Part shown: piece by piece, positions 45,665 to 54,833 of the stretch
Layout of the letters: the number at the start of each line of letters is the position of its first letter
How positions within the stretch are numbered: position 1 is the stretch's first letter
NCBI GenBank assembly: GCA_963724625.1
Contig: CAVRVO010000013.1
Coordinates: 372,001 to 436,000, forward strand
Origin: DATBVX01 sp963724625
Lineage (GTDB): Bacteria > Pseudomonadota > Gammaproteobacteria > Steroidobacterales > Steroidobacteraceae
DNA length: 64,000 nt
Direction: 5' to 3'
Position numbers and translations under genes: made by a program
The notes under the pieces: generated by a model
Told to the model about the DNA's origin: nothing
The model's input: only the letters and a program-made list of their open reading frames with translations
Database searches by the model: none

Positions 45665-47758
45665 TCAGGGCGGTTTCGCGTCCAGGCTCCCGAACCCGCG
45701 GCCACTCCCCGCCAGCTCGACCAACAACGGCGCAGGTGCCCAGCGCGCTCCATGAGTGGGAGCGAGTGAGCGCATCGTCGCCACGACCTTTTCGAGTCCA
45801 ATTGTGTCCGCCCAGAACATCGGACCGCCGCGGTAAGCGGGGAAGCCGTAGCCATTCACGTAGACAAGATCGATGTCACTCGCACGGCTGGCAATTCTCT
45901 CCGCCAGGATCCTGGCACCTTCATTCACCAGCGGATGCAGCAGGCGCGCGAGAATCTCTTCATCGCCGATATGACGCCGCTGGATGCCACGCTCGAGCGA
46001 GATCTCCTCGATCAGCGCGGTTACCTCCGGATCGGGGCGGCGAACGCGACCCTCGTAGCGGTAGTAACCCTTACCTATTTTCTGTCCAAGGCGCCCCTGT
46101 TCGACGAGTTTTGCGAGTAAGGGTGAGGTCCTTTCATCGCGGGGAAGCTGGCGACGCTTGCGAATCGCAAGACCGACATCATTGCCAGCGAGATCACGTA
46201 CAGCGAGTGGTCCCATGGCAAAGCCGAAGGCTTCCATGACTCCATCAACCTGCTCCGGCGTTGCCCCCTCCTCCAGCAGGAACTCGGCTTCCGCGGTGTA
46301 GAACTGCCACATCCGGTTGCCGATGAACCCGTCGCAGTTTCCCGATAGCACCGCCACCTTCCCCACGCGCCGCGCCAATGCCATCGCCGTGGTGAGTGCG
46401 GCGGCCGAACTGCGTTTGCCACGCACGACCTCCAGCAGTTTCATGACCTGCGCCGGGCTGAAGAAGTGCAGACCAATGACTCGCTCGGGATGTGTGGCCG
46501 CGGCGGCGATCGCGTCGACATCGAGCGCCGAGGTGTTGGTTGCGAGTACTGCCGTGGGCGCGGCCGCCTGGCTGAGACGCGCAAAGACCTGCTTCTTGAT
46601 CTCCAGGTCCTCGAACACCGCCTCGATAATGAGGTCGCGGTCCGCGAGTGCGGCGTAGTCTGTGACACCTTCGATAAGTGATTGCGATTCGCTGGCCGAC
46701 TCGCGCGTCACACTACCCCGATCGACGGACCCGGCATAATTCTTGCGAATCGACTCTATCCCACGCTCGAGCGCATCCTTCGAAATCTCGAGGAGCTTTA
46801 CGGGGATGCGCGCATTTGCAAACACCATCGCGATGCCGCTGCCCATGGTCCCGGCACCGACGATGCCCACGCTCCGTACCGGCAGTGGCTCAACGCCCTC
46901 CGAGAGATCCGGAATCCGACGCGCTTCGCGCTCGGCAAAGAACAGATGCACCAGGGCCTTGTGCTGCGGGCTCTGACTGCATTCCATGAAACTCGCCCGC
47001 TCGAACCTGAATGCCTCATCGCGAGGCAGCGTACACGCTGCTTCGATGCAGTCGATGATCTTCCAGGGCGCGAGCTGACCACGCGCCTTGCGCTCGATAC
47101 GGCGGCGAAACTCTTGGAACAACTCGGGGCTCACGCCGGTGATCCGGTCATTCCGTAAGCTCACCACTTGCAGCGGTCGGCCATCACGCCAGACTCGCTG
47201 AGCAAGGGTGATCGCCACGGCGACTGCATCCTCTGCGGTCTCATCCAGCAGTCCGAGCTCGAGTGCCCTGGCCGCCGGAATATGCTCGCCGGAGGTGATG
47301 TATTCCAGCGCAGCCTGCGGTCCTGCTAGCCGTGGAAAGCGCTGCGTCCCGCCTGATCCTGGGATCAAGCCTAGCCTGACCTCGGGTAATCCAACACGTG
47401 CACTTCGCGAAGCGATTCGCCAGTGGCACGCCATAGCCAGCTCGAGGCCGCCCCCCAGCGCCGCGCCATGGATTGCCGCGACCACCGGTTTGCTGGAGAC
47501 CTCCAGCTGCTGCTGCAGATCGCGAATCGTCGGTGCTTTGAGATGCGCGCCGGTCTCGAATTCGTGGATGTCCGCGCCCGCGATGAAACGGCCTTCGCTT
47601 CCGGTCAGCACGATGCCACCCACCTGCAAATCCGAGGCGAGCCGACGCACGTGCTCTTGCAGCTCGCAACGCACGCTGTGGCTCAGCGCGTTGACCGGAG
47701 GATGCCGGATTTCCAGGACAGCGACCCCGTCCGCAACCCGACAGGTCACTTCAGCCAT
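45665..47758 (-). CDS. FadB-like enoyl-CoA hydratase/3-hydroxyacyl-CoA dehydrogenase
   Basis: Bifunctional beta-oxidation enzyme of 697 residues. N-terminal crotonase domain with both catalytic Glu positions, in GAALGGGLELAMACHWRIAS and VGLPEVRLGLIPGSGGTQRF. From about residue 290 a dehydrogenase: VGIVGAGTMGSGIAMVFANA (NAD site), VIGLHFFSPAQVMKLLEVV, LSGNCDGFIGNRM, and ending VNGYGFPAYRGGPMFWADT. It could supply the methylglutaconyl-CoA hydratase step missing from the adjacent leucine cluster, but its specificity is not evident. It lies 21 bp downstream of cysNC. Confidence 0.92.
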   Translation of the reverse strand: MAEVTCRVADGVAVLEIRHPPVNALSHSVRCELQEHVRRLASDLQVGGIVLTGSEGRFIAGADIHEFETGAHLKAPTIRDLQQQLEVSSKPVVAAIHGAALGGGLELAMACHWRIASRSARVGLPEVRLGLIPGSGGTQRFPRLAGPQAALEYITSGEHIPAARALELGLLDETAEDAVAVAITLAQRVWRDGRPLQVVSLRNDRITGVSPELFQEFRRRIERKARGQLAPWKIIDCIEAACTLPRDEAFRFERASFMECSQSPQHKALVHLFFAEREARRIPDLSEGVEPLPVRSVGIVGAGTMGSGIAMVFANARIPVKLLEISKDALERGIESIRKNYAGSVDRGSVTRESASESQSLIEGVTDYAALADRDLIIEAVFEDLEIKKQVFARLSQAAAPTAVLATNTSALDVDAIAAAATHPERVIGLHFFSPAQVMKLLEVVRGKRSSAAALTTAMALARRVGKVAVLSGNCDGFIGNRMWQFYTAEAEFLLEEGATPEQVDGVMEAFGFAMGPLAVRDLAGNDVGLAIRKRRQLPRDERTSPLLAKLVEQGRLGQKIGKGYYRYEGRVRRPDPEVTALIEEISLERGIQRRHIGDEEILARLLHPLVNEGARILAERIASRASDIDLVYVNGYGFPAYRGGPMFWADTIGLEKVVATMRSLAPTHGARWAPAPLLVELAGSGRGFGSLDAKPP

Positions 47759-47779
47759 CTGCTTCTCGCGCCCACCCGA

Positions 47780-49675
47780 CTAAATGAGATGGCGTGCCTG
47801 CAGCTCATCGATCACCCGCTGCGCCGCCTCTTCTGCCGAGTGTTGGTCGGTGCGGATCACGACTTCGGCCGCTTCGGGCGGCTCGTAGGGCGAATCGATC
47901 CCGGTGAAGTTCTTGATGTTACCGGCTTGCGCACGTGCATACAGACCCTTCGGATCGCGCCGGATGCACTCATCGAGTGCTGTATCAACGTACACCTCGA
48001 TGAATTCGCCCTCGCCCATGAGCTCACGCACCATGCGGCGCTCCGCACGGAAGGGGGAAATGAATGAGCACAGTACGATCATGCCGGCATCGACGAAGAG
48101 CTTTGCCACCTCGCCCACGCGGCGGATGTTCTCGACCCGATCGGCGTCCGTAAACCCGAGGTCACGACTCAAGCCATGACGCACGTTGTCTCCATCAAGG
48201 AGATAAGTATGTGCGCCCTGTGCGTGCAACTCCCGCTCTACGATGTTCGCGATCGTGCTCTTTCCCGATCCCGGGAGACCCGTGAACCAGAGAATCGTCG
48301 CCTGGTGTCCATGCAGCCGGGTGCGTGCGCCCTTGTCGATGAGCAAGCTCTGGCGATGGATATTGGTGGCCCGGCGCAACCCAAACGTGATCATTCCCGC
48401 GCCGGCCGTGGCATTCGTATAGCGGTCGATCAGAATGAAAGCACCAGTTTCACGATTCTCTTCATACGGGTCGAAGGCGACCGGCGTCGAAGTCGAGATA
48501 TTGCACAGCCCGATCTCGTTCAGGGCCAGCGTCCGCGCCGCGATGTGGTCGAGATTGTTGACATCAATCTTGTGCTTGAGCGTCGTAATGCGTGCCGGTA
48601 CGTACTTGGTACCGATGCGCAACAGATAAGAGCGGCCCGGAAACATGGGTTCCTCGGCCATCCACAGGACATGGGCGGCGAACTGGTCCACGACTTCGGG
48701 TCGTGACTCCGGCCGCGCCAGGACGTCGCCACGCGCGATATCGACCTCATCACTAAGGGTAAGCGTGACCGCATAGCCCGGGTGCGCGGCCGGCAGGTCG
48801 CCATCTGCCGTAATAATGCGTCTCACGCTAGCTTCGCGGCCGGATTGCGCCACGACGATGCGATCCCCCGGCCGAATGGAACCGGAAGCAACCGTTCCGC
48901 AGAAGCCGCGAAAGTCCTGGTTGGCGCGATTGACCCATTGCACCGGAAACCGGAACGGCTTGTCGTCCAGCGCAACATCGACCTCGACCGACTCGAGATA
49001 CTCAAGAAGGGTCGGGCCTTCGTACCATCCCATGCGTTCCGAGCGCTGCGAAACATTGTCGCCAAGCCGGGCGGAGATCGGGATGGCAGTGATGGAGCCG
49101 AAGGTCAACGACTGGGCAAATCCAAGGTAGTCGCCGACGATCTGCTGAAATCGCTCGCCGGAATACTCCACCAGATCGATCTTGTTGACTGCGACGCAGA
49201 TGTGCCGGATCCCCAGCAGCCAGCAGATATAGGTGTGCCGGCGCGTCTGTGTAAGGACTCCCTTGCGCGCATCGATCAAGATAACCGCGACGTCGGAGCC
49301 CGAAGCGCCGGTCGCCATGTTGCGTGTGTACTGCTCGTGGCCCGGTGTATCCGCCACGATGAACGAACGCCGCGGCGTGGAGAAGAAACGGTAAGCGACA
49401 TCGATCGTGATGCCCTGTTCACGCTCGGCTTCGAGACCGTCCACCAGCAGCGCGAAGTCGAGATCAGTCCCGGTCGTACCGTGCCGCGCGCTGTCGCGTG
49501 CCAGTGTTGCGAGCTGATCGTCGAGAATGAGCTGGCTGTCATAGAGCAAGCGGCCGATGAGGGTCGACTTGCCGTCGTCGACGGAGCCGCAGGTCAGGAA
49601 GCGCAGCAGATCGTGACGCGCCGACGATGTCACGACGGTGCCTCCCCGGGAGGCTTCATCAACCCGCGTCGCCAT
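47780..49675 (-). CDS. cysNC: Bifunctional sulfate adenylyltransferase subunit 1/adenylylsulfate kinase
   Basis: Fusion of CysN GTPase and CysC (APS kinase), 631 residues. CysN: P-loop LTCGSVDDGKSTLIGRLLYD at about 27-46, VADTPGHEQYTRNMATGASG, CVAVNKIDLVEYSGERF. CysC from about residue 455: WFTGLPGSGKSTIANIVE, LLDGDNVRHGLSRDLGFTDA, GLYARAQAGNIKNFTGIDSP. Makes APS and PAPS with CysD. ATG overlaps the cysD stop (TGATG). Confidence 0.96.
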   Translation of the reverse strand: MATRVDEASRGGTVVTSSARHDLLRFLTCGSVDDGKSTLIGRLLYDSQLILDDQLATLARDSARHGTTGTDLDFALLVDGLEAEREQGITIDVAYRFFSTPRRSFIVADTPGHEQYTRNMATGASGSDVAVILIDARKGVLTQTRRHTYICWLLGIRHICVAVNKIDLVEYSGERFQQIVGDYLGFAQSLTFGSITAIPISARLGDNVSQRSERMGWYEGPTLLEYLESVEVDVALDDKPFRFPVQWVNRANQDFRGFCGTVASGSIRPGDRIVVAQSGREASVRRIITADGDLPAAHPGYAVTLTLSDEVDIARGDVLARPESRPEVVDQFAAHVLWMAEEPMFPGRSYLLRIGTKYVPARITTLKHKIDVNNLDHIAARTLALNEIGLCNISTSTPVAFDPYEENRETGAFILIDRYTNATAGAGMITFGLRRATNIHRQSLLIDKGARTRLHGHQATILWFTGLPGSGKSTIANIVERELHAQGAHTYLLDGDNVRHGLSRDLGFTDADRVENIRRVGEVAKLFVDAGMIVLCSFISPFRAERRMVRELMGEGEFIEVYVDTALDECIRRDPKGLYARAQAGNIKNFTGIDSPYEPPEAAEVVIRTDQHSAEEAAQRVIDELQARHLI

Positions 49676-50592
49676 CAGAAATACCCCTCGCGCTTCTTGC
49701 GCTCCATCGACGCGGCTTCGTCGCTATCGATGAGACGCCCGGAACGTTCCGAGGTGCGCGTGCCGAGCATCTCGGCGACGATGTCATCCAGGGTCGCAGC
49801 GGAACTCTCGATCGCTGCAGAAAGCGGATAACAGCCGAGGGAGCGAAAGCGCACCATCCTGATCTCCTCCATTTCACCTGGCCGCAACGGCATGCGTGCA
49901 TCGTCTCTCATGATGAGCAGGCCATCGCGCCGCACGACGGGACGAGCGGCAGCGAAATACAGCGGCACCACGGGTATTCCCTCGGCGCGCGTGTACTGCC
50001 AGACATCGAGTTCGGTCCAGTTGGAAAGCGGGAAGACGCGAATCGTTTCGCCCTTATTGAGGCGCGTATTGTACAGGCGCCAAAGCTCGGGCCGCTGGTT
50101 GCGTGGATCCCAGCCATGGCCTGCCGAGCGAAAAGAAAAGATGCGCTCCTTGGCGCGGCTCTTCTCTTCGTCGCGCCGCGCGCCGCCGAACGCAGCATCG
50201 AAATCGTACAGATCAAGCGCCTGCTTGAGGGCTTCCGTCTTCATGACCTGTGTATGCAGTTGTGAGCCGGAAGTGATGGGGTTGATTCCGCGTGCCACAC
50301 CGTCCGAATTCGTGTAAACGAGCAATTTCACGCCATAGCGCTGCGCAATAGCATCGCGATGAGTGATCATGTCACGAAATTTCCAGCCAGTATCGACATG
50401 CAGTAGCGGGAATGGCGGCAGCGCCGGATAAAACGCCTTCATCGCGAGGTGCAGCAGCACCCCTGAATCCTTGCCGATCGAATAGAGCAGCACGGGGTTG
50501 CGGAACTCCGCTACGACTTCGCGCAGGATGCCGATCGATTCAGCCTCCAGGCGTCGGAGATGTTGCGGCACAGGTTGCGGGTTTGTCTTCAT
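49675..50592 (-). CDS. cysD: Sulfate adenylyltransferase subunit 2
   Basis: Catalytic ATP-sulfurylase subunit: sulfate plus ATP to APS. 305 residues starting MKTNPQPVPQHLRRLEAESI. The PP-loop motif is NPVLLYSIGKDSGVLLHLAM; FGGARRDEEKSRAKERIFSF and FPLSNWTELDVWQYTRAEGI are CysD signatures. It starts 2 bp after the cysQ stop on the same strand, so cysQ-cysD-cysNC form an operon. Confidence 0.96.
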   Translation of the reverse strand: MKTNPQPVPQHLRRLEAESIGILREVVAEFRNPVLLYSIGKDSGVLLHLAMKAFYPALPPFPLLHVDTGWKFRDMITHRDAIAQRYGVKLLVYTNSDGVARGINPITSGSQLHTQVMKTEALKQALDLYDFDAAFGGARRDEEKSRAKERIFSFRSAGHGWDPRNQRPELWRLYNTRLNKGETIRVFPLSNWTELDVWQYTRAEGIPVVPLYFAAARPVVRRDGLLIMRDDARMPLRPGEMEEIRMVRFRSLGCYPLSAAIESSAATLDDIVAEMLGTRTSERSGRLIDSDEAASMERKKREGYF

Positions 50593-50594
50593 GA

Positions 50595-51398
50595 TTAGGT
50601 GTGGAGGAGTGGCAAAACATCTGCCGAGCCGGTCGCGACAAACCACGGATTGCGATATTCCGGTTTGGCATACGCGAGCACGGAACGCTCGTCGGTCAAC
50701 ACGCGGCCACCAGCGGCGACCAGGACCGCCTGACCAGCGGCCGTGTCCCATTCCATCGTGGTCCCGAGGCGCGGATACAGGTCTGCCTCGCCCGCAGCGA
50801 CTTTGCAGAACTTCAACGACGAGCCGACCGAGACCATTTGCGCCACCCGGTATCCTGCCAGATAGGCATCGGTCTCGGGACTGCGATGCGACCGCGACGC
50901 GACGACGGTAATTCCTTCGGCAGGCACGGGGCGCACCTTGATCGGCTCTCGAACCGCCTCCGCGGCGTCCGGCGCCTGGCTGCTGCGCCAGGCCTTGCCA
51001 GTGAGCACGTTCCCAGCGAACAGGGCCGAGATCGCCGGGGCGTAGACAACGCCCAGCACTGGTGATCCGTCGCGCACCAGCGCGATATTTACAGTGAACT
51101 CACCGTTGCGTTTGATGAACTCACGCGTACCATCCAGCGGATCGACGAGCAGGAAATTCATTCCATGTTGGGGCACGCGGCCGAGAGCCACCTGCTCTTC
51201 GGCGATGATCGGCAGCTCTGGCGCGTGGCGGCCCAGAGATTCGAGGATGATTCGCTCCGCAGCGTGATCCGCCGTCGTGACGGGGGAATCGTCCGCCTTC
51301 AGCTGCACTTCGAAGTGCCCTTGGTACACCTGGAAGGCGGCGCGGCCGGCACTTATGGCGGCCCGGATCATCAATTCCAGCAAGTCTTGTTCTGTCAT
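50595..51398 (-). CDS. cysQ: 3'(2'),5'-bisphosphate nucleotidase
   Basis: Removes the 3'-phosphate of PAP/PAPS, balancing sulfate assimilation. Inositol-monophosphatase fold, 267 residues from ATG 51398 (MTEQDLLELMIRAAISAGRA). Metal-site motifs: SPVTTADHAAE, IIAEEQ (Glu), VDPLDGTREFIKRNGEFTVN and the C-terminal MEWDTAAGQAVLVAAGGRV. First gene of the cys operon; 71 bp separate it from the divergent repeat-protein gene. Confidence 0.95.
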   Translation of the reverse strand: MTEQDLLELMIRAAISAGRAAFQVYQGHFEVQLKADDSPVTTADHAAERIILESLGRHAPELPIIAEEQVALGRVPQHGMNFLLVDPLDGTREFIKRNGEFTVNIALVRDGSPVLGVVYAPAISALFAGNVLTGKAWRSSQAPDAAEAVREPIKVRPVPAEGITVVASRSHRSPETDAYLAGYRVAQMVSVGSSLKFCKVAAGEADLYPRLGTTMEWDTAAGQAVLVAAGGRVLTDERSVLAYAKPEYRNPWFVATGSADVLPLLHT

Positions 51399-51469
51399 CG
51401 AACGCTGAGTGTACATGGACCTTCTGAAGACGTGCGGTGGAGCGAGGGTGCTCGCCAGATCGTTTGGCA

Positions 51470-53014
51470 ATGAACATATTCCGCTACACATTCGCGCTCC
51501 TGAAGGCATGTTGCATGCCCTGCGTCGGCTTGCTGACGGTCAGCTGTTTGTGGTGCACGGTGGCATTCTCTCAGGCCGGGCTCGGGGACCTCGCGGCTGT
51601 CGATACCAGTGATCCCGCGGCTTGGGCGAACTACGCACTCACCCAATCCCGGAGTGCCGCACAGAACATTCCCGACGCCTATTTCAAAGCCGAAGCATTG
51701 GTCCGGATCGCAGCAGTGAACACGAGTTTCGGAAACCTCGACGCCGCCCGCGCCGCGCTGCGCGCCGCCCTTGAAATTGCCAAGGAGGTCAAGACCTCAC
51801 CCGGACGTGACCTCGCCCTGCGCGCGATTGGCCTCGAGTGGGCGCGAATGCGCGACGTCGATGCAGCGCTCGAGGCCGCAGGCATGATTGATATGGCCGA
51901 GATGCGCGATCCGGTGCTCGTCGCCGTCATCAACTTGCAAGTCGGCTCAGGAGATATCCCCGCTGCGCTGACGAACGCGCGACATCTCTCCACTCCCATT
52001 GCCAAGGAACAGATGCTGCGACGGATCGCCAAGGAGCAGGCGCGACTCGGCAAGCTGAGCGACGCCCGTGCGACGGTAGCTACCATCAAGGATCAAGGCA
52101 TCCGGACTATCGCGAGCGCAGACATCGCGAGCGCTCTCGCGGATATTGGCAATTCCGACAGCGTGGCCCTGGCGACGGACATGGCCCGCGATATCCGCAG
52201 CAAGTCCGAGCGAGACTCAGCCTACGTGTACATTGCATTGATCCAAGCCACATCGGGGAGCTTCAATGGCGCGGTGGCGACAATGGGTCACGTGAAAGAA
52301 CCTGCAACTCGAGCGCTCGGCTTTGCGCGTTTGGCAACGTTGCGCGCGCAGGCCGAGGACTCCAGCAACGCCGACGCGCTGCTGAAGCGCGCCATAGAGG
52401 AGCTGCCGCGAAAGCGCACTGCGCCGGGCAAGTCGCTGGCACTCAGCGAGATCGCCGTCGCGCAGATTTCAACCGGGCAAAAGCCGGCGGCGCGCGTCAC
52501 CCTACAGCAGGCTCTGCACGCCGACGGCCGAGGGCCGGGCCTCGAAGCGATTGCACGCCTGCAGGCGCGCGCAGGCGATATCGCCGGTGCTTTGAACACG
52601 ACAATGCAAGTGAGCGACGATGCCACCCGCGCCTTGCTGATTCACGACATCACCACCGCCCAGGCAGAGGCTGGCGATGTGAGCGGCGCGAGGGCCACTG
52701 CGCAGTCATTGCCCGACGCACGTCTGCGGGTACCCGCCTGGTTCGGAATAATTGGGGTGCAAAGCGCCGCCGGTGACGAGTCTGGCGCCAAGGACTCCGT
52801 CCAGATGGCACAGCACGGAGCACGCGCGATCGACGAAACCGGATACCGCGCTCAGTCTCTCGCGGGCGTCGCCGCGGCGTACGTCAAGCTCGCCGATGTA
52901 TCCGCGGGATGGTCGACCTTCCAGGAAGCAGTTGCCACTGCTCAACTGCTGGATGAGAGCGCCGCCCGCGCGGCGGCATTTGCGAACATCGCCGAACCCT
53001 TCCACGATCTGTAA
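51470..53014 (+). CDS. Secreted alpha-helical (TPR-like) repeat protein
   Basis: Function not recognised. 514 residues from ATG 51470, with a signal peptide (LLTVSCLWCTVAFSQA, cleavage after the final Ala likely). The rest is repeats of about 33-37 residues with the pattern hydrophobic-I-A-x2-Q-A-x2-G-D-x2-G-A: AQISTGQKPAARVTLQQAL, LQARAGDIAGALNTTMQV, AQAEAGDVSGARATAQSL. Likely a periplasmic protein-binding solenoid. Resembles the 29628 gene in layout but belongs to the more TPR-like kind. It is followed by the cyd operon after 62 bp. Confidence 0.82.
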   Translation: MNIFRYTFALLKACCMPCVGLLTVSCLWCTVAFSQAGLGDLAAVDTSDPAAWANYALTQSRSAAQNIPDAYFKAEALVRIAAVNTSFGNLDAARAALRAALEIAKEVKTSPGRDLALRAIGLEWARMRDVDAALEAAGMIDMAEMRDPVLVAVINLQVGSGDIPAALTNARHLSTPIAKEQMLRRIAKEQARLGKLSDARATVATIKDQGIRTIASADIASALADIGNSDSVALATDMARDIRSKSERDSAYVYIALIQATSGSFNGAVATMGHVKEPATRALGFARLATLRAQAEDSSNADALLKRAIEELPRKRTAPGKSLALSEIAVAQISTGQKPAARVTLQQALHADGRGPGLEAIARLQARAGDIAGALNTTMQVSDDATRALLIHDITTAQAEAGDVSGARATAQSLPDARLRVPAWFGIIGVQSAAGDESGAKDSVQMAQHGARAIDETGYRAQSLAGVAAAYVKLADVSAGWSTFQEAVATAQLLDESAARAAAFANIAEPFHDL

Positions 53015-53076
53015 AAGCCGTAAGTTCTGCTGCTAGAAGTATCATTATATAACCTGTGTATGTAATTAATAACACA
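53015..53076 (+). promoter_or_regulatory. AT-rich leader, probable cyd promoter
   Basis: This 62-bp gap is far more AT-rich than its surroundings, with TATATAAC near 53045-53052 as a likely -10 element and TAATTAATAACAC before the first start. No clear -35 or FNR/ArcA site is recognised. Confidence 0.3.
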
Positions 53077-53274
53077 ATGGTTACAGAGGATCACAAGGAG
53101 CGACCGTCGTGGCGCATCCGGCTCGGATGGAAGATCACCTGGCTGCTGGCCCTGAAGTTCGTCACGCTCCTGGCTCTTTGGGCGCTCTTCTTCTCGCCCG
53201 GTCAGCGCGTGAATGTGAGCCCGGCCAGCAGCGCTGAGCATCTTTCGCTGGATCCTAAGGGCCTGGCCCAATGA
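53077..53274 (+). CDS. cydP: Cytochrome bd oxidase-associated small protein CydP
   Basis: 65-residue single-helix membrane protein: basic N-terminus (EDHKERPSWRIRLGWKITW), one helix (LLALKFVTLLALWALFF) and a short periplasmic tail. Size, topology and ATGA overlap with cydA match the small subunit found ahead of cydAB in many proteobacteria. The role is in oxidase assembly or stability (family inference). Confidence 0.72.
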   Translation: MVTEDHKERPSWRIRLGWKITWLLALKFVTLLALWALFFSPGQRVNVSPASSAEHLSLDPKGLAQ

Positions 53275-54821
53275 TCGATATCAACGTCGTCGATCTCTCG
53301 CGCCTGCAATTCGCGCTGACCGCGCTTTACCACTTCCTGTTCGTGCCGCTCACGCTCGGGTTATCGATGATCCTCGTGATCATGGAGGCCGTGTACGTAA
53401 TGACCGGTCGTGACATCTGGAAACAGATGACGCAATTCTGGGGCGTGCTCTTCGGTATCAACTTCGCAATGGGCGTCGCCACCGGTATCACGATGGAATT
53501 CCAGTTCGGCACCAACTGGGCCTACTTCTCTCACTACGTCGGCGACATCTTCGGTGCGCCACTCGCGCTCGAAGGGCTCATGGCGTTTTTCCTCGAATCA
53601 ACTTTTGTCGGCCTGTTCTTCTTTGGCTGGAAGCGCCTCTCACGCCGGGCTCACCTGCTCGTTACCTTCCTGGTCGCGCTCGGCTCGAACTTCTCTGCAC
53701 TTTGGATTCTCATCGCCAACGGATGGATGCAACGTCCGGTCGGCGCACGCTTCAACTACGACACGATGCGCATGGAGCTCACATCGTTCAGCGAAGTGAT
53801 CTTCAATCCGGTTGCGCAGGCTAAATTCGTGCACACCGTCGCGGCGGGCTACGTGACAGGCGCGGTATTCGTGTTAGCGATCTCCGCCTGGTATTTGCTC
53901 AACAAACGCAACCGTGGTTTCGCGCGTCGTTCGATGGCTGTCGCGGCGAGTTTCGGCCTCGCCTCCGCCCTCTCGGTCGTGGTGCTAGGTGACGAGTCGG
54001 GATATGCGGCAACCGAGCACCAGAAGATGAAGATCGCAGCCATCGAGGCAGCGTGGCATACCGAGAAGGCGCCAGCACCGTTCACAGCTTTCGGGTTTCC
54101 CGATGTTGATAAGCGCGAGACGCACGCGGCCGTGCGCATTCCCTGGTTGCTGGGCCTGGTCGCGACCCGCTCGCTCGACAAGGAAGTACCCGGTGTATAC
54201 GAGTTGGTGGAGCACGCACGTCAACGCATCGCGAGTGGCGTCAAGGCTCACCAGGCACTGCAGAGGCTGCGAACCGATCGCAATGACACGCAAGCCATGG
54301 CGTTGTTCGAAACCCACCAGGCGGACCTTGGTTACGGACTGTTGCTGCTGCGGTTCGTTGAGAATCCATCCCTCGCGACGCCCGCTGACATCGAGCGCGC
54401 CGCGTGGATGACGGTGCCTGATGTCCCGGTACTTTTCTGGTGTTTTCGCGTGATGGTTGGTCTGGGCATCGCCTTGATCCTGCTGTTCGCAACGGCCTTC
54501 TGGTATGCGGCCTGGCACAGTTTCGAGTGGCATCGGACCTTCCTGCGTCTGGCTCTTCTCAGCCTGCCATTGCCCTGGATCGCGGCAGAACTCGGCTGGA
54601 TCGTTGCGGAATACGGCCGCCAGCCGTGGGCGATCGAAGGTGTTCTACCCACATTTCTCGCCGTGTCGACGGTATCGGCGCACAACGTCATGTTGTCGCT
54701 GATCGGCTTTGTGCTGTTCTACAGCACACTCGCCGTTGTTGACGCCTATCTGATGGTGCGAATGATCCGGCAGGGACCGGAAGGTCTCGGATTCCTGCCG
54801 TCGGATCCGACGCCAGCCTGA
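53271..54821 (+). CDS. cydA: Cytochrome bd ubiquinol oxidase subunit I
   Basis: Heme-bearing subunit of the high-affinity quinol oxidase. 516 residues, nine helices expected. LSRLQFALTALYHFLFVPLT holds the axial His, NFAMGVATGITMEFQFGTNW is conserved, the Q-loop IPWLLGLVATRSLDKEVPGV is of the long E. coli type, and GWIVAEYGRQPWAIEGVLPT carries the GRQPW motif. Overlaps cydP by ATGA; cydB follows 12 bp later. Confidence 0.97.
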   Translation: MIDINVVDLSRLQFALTALYHFLFVPLTLGLSMILVIMEAVYVMTGRDIWKQMTQFWGVLFGINFAMGVATGITMEFQFGTNWAYFSHYVGDIFGAPLALEGLMAFFLESTFVGLFFFGWKRLSRRAHLLVTFLVALGSNFSALWILIANGWMQRPVGARFNYDTMRMELTSFSEVIFNPVAQAKFVHTVAAGYVTGAVFVLAISAWYLLNKRNRGFARRSMAVAASFGLASALSVVVLGDESGYAATEHQKMKIAAIEAAWHTEKAPAPFTAFGFPDVDKRETHAAVRIPWLLGLVATRSLDKEVPGVYELVEHARQRIASGVKAHQALQRLRTDRNDTQAMALFETHQADLGYGLLLLRFVENPSLATPADIERAAWMTVPDVPVLFWCFRVMVGLGIALILLFATAFWYAAWHSFEWHRTFLRLALLSLPLPWIAAELGWIVAEYGRQPWAIEGVLPTFLAVSTVSAHNVMLSLIGFVLFYSTLAVVDAYLMVRMIRQGPEGLGFLPSDPTPA

Positions 54822-54833
54822 CGGAGATCGGTG

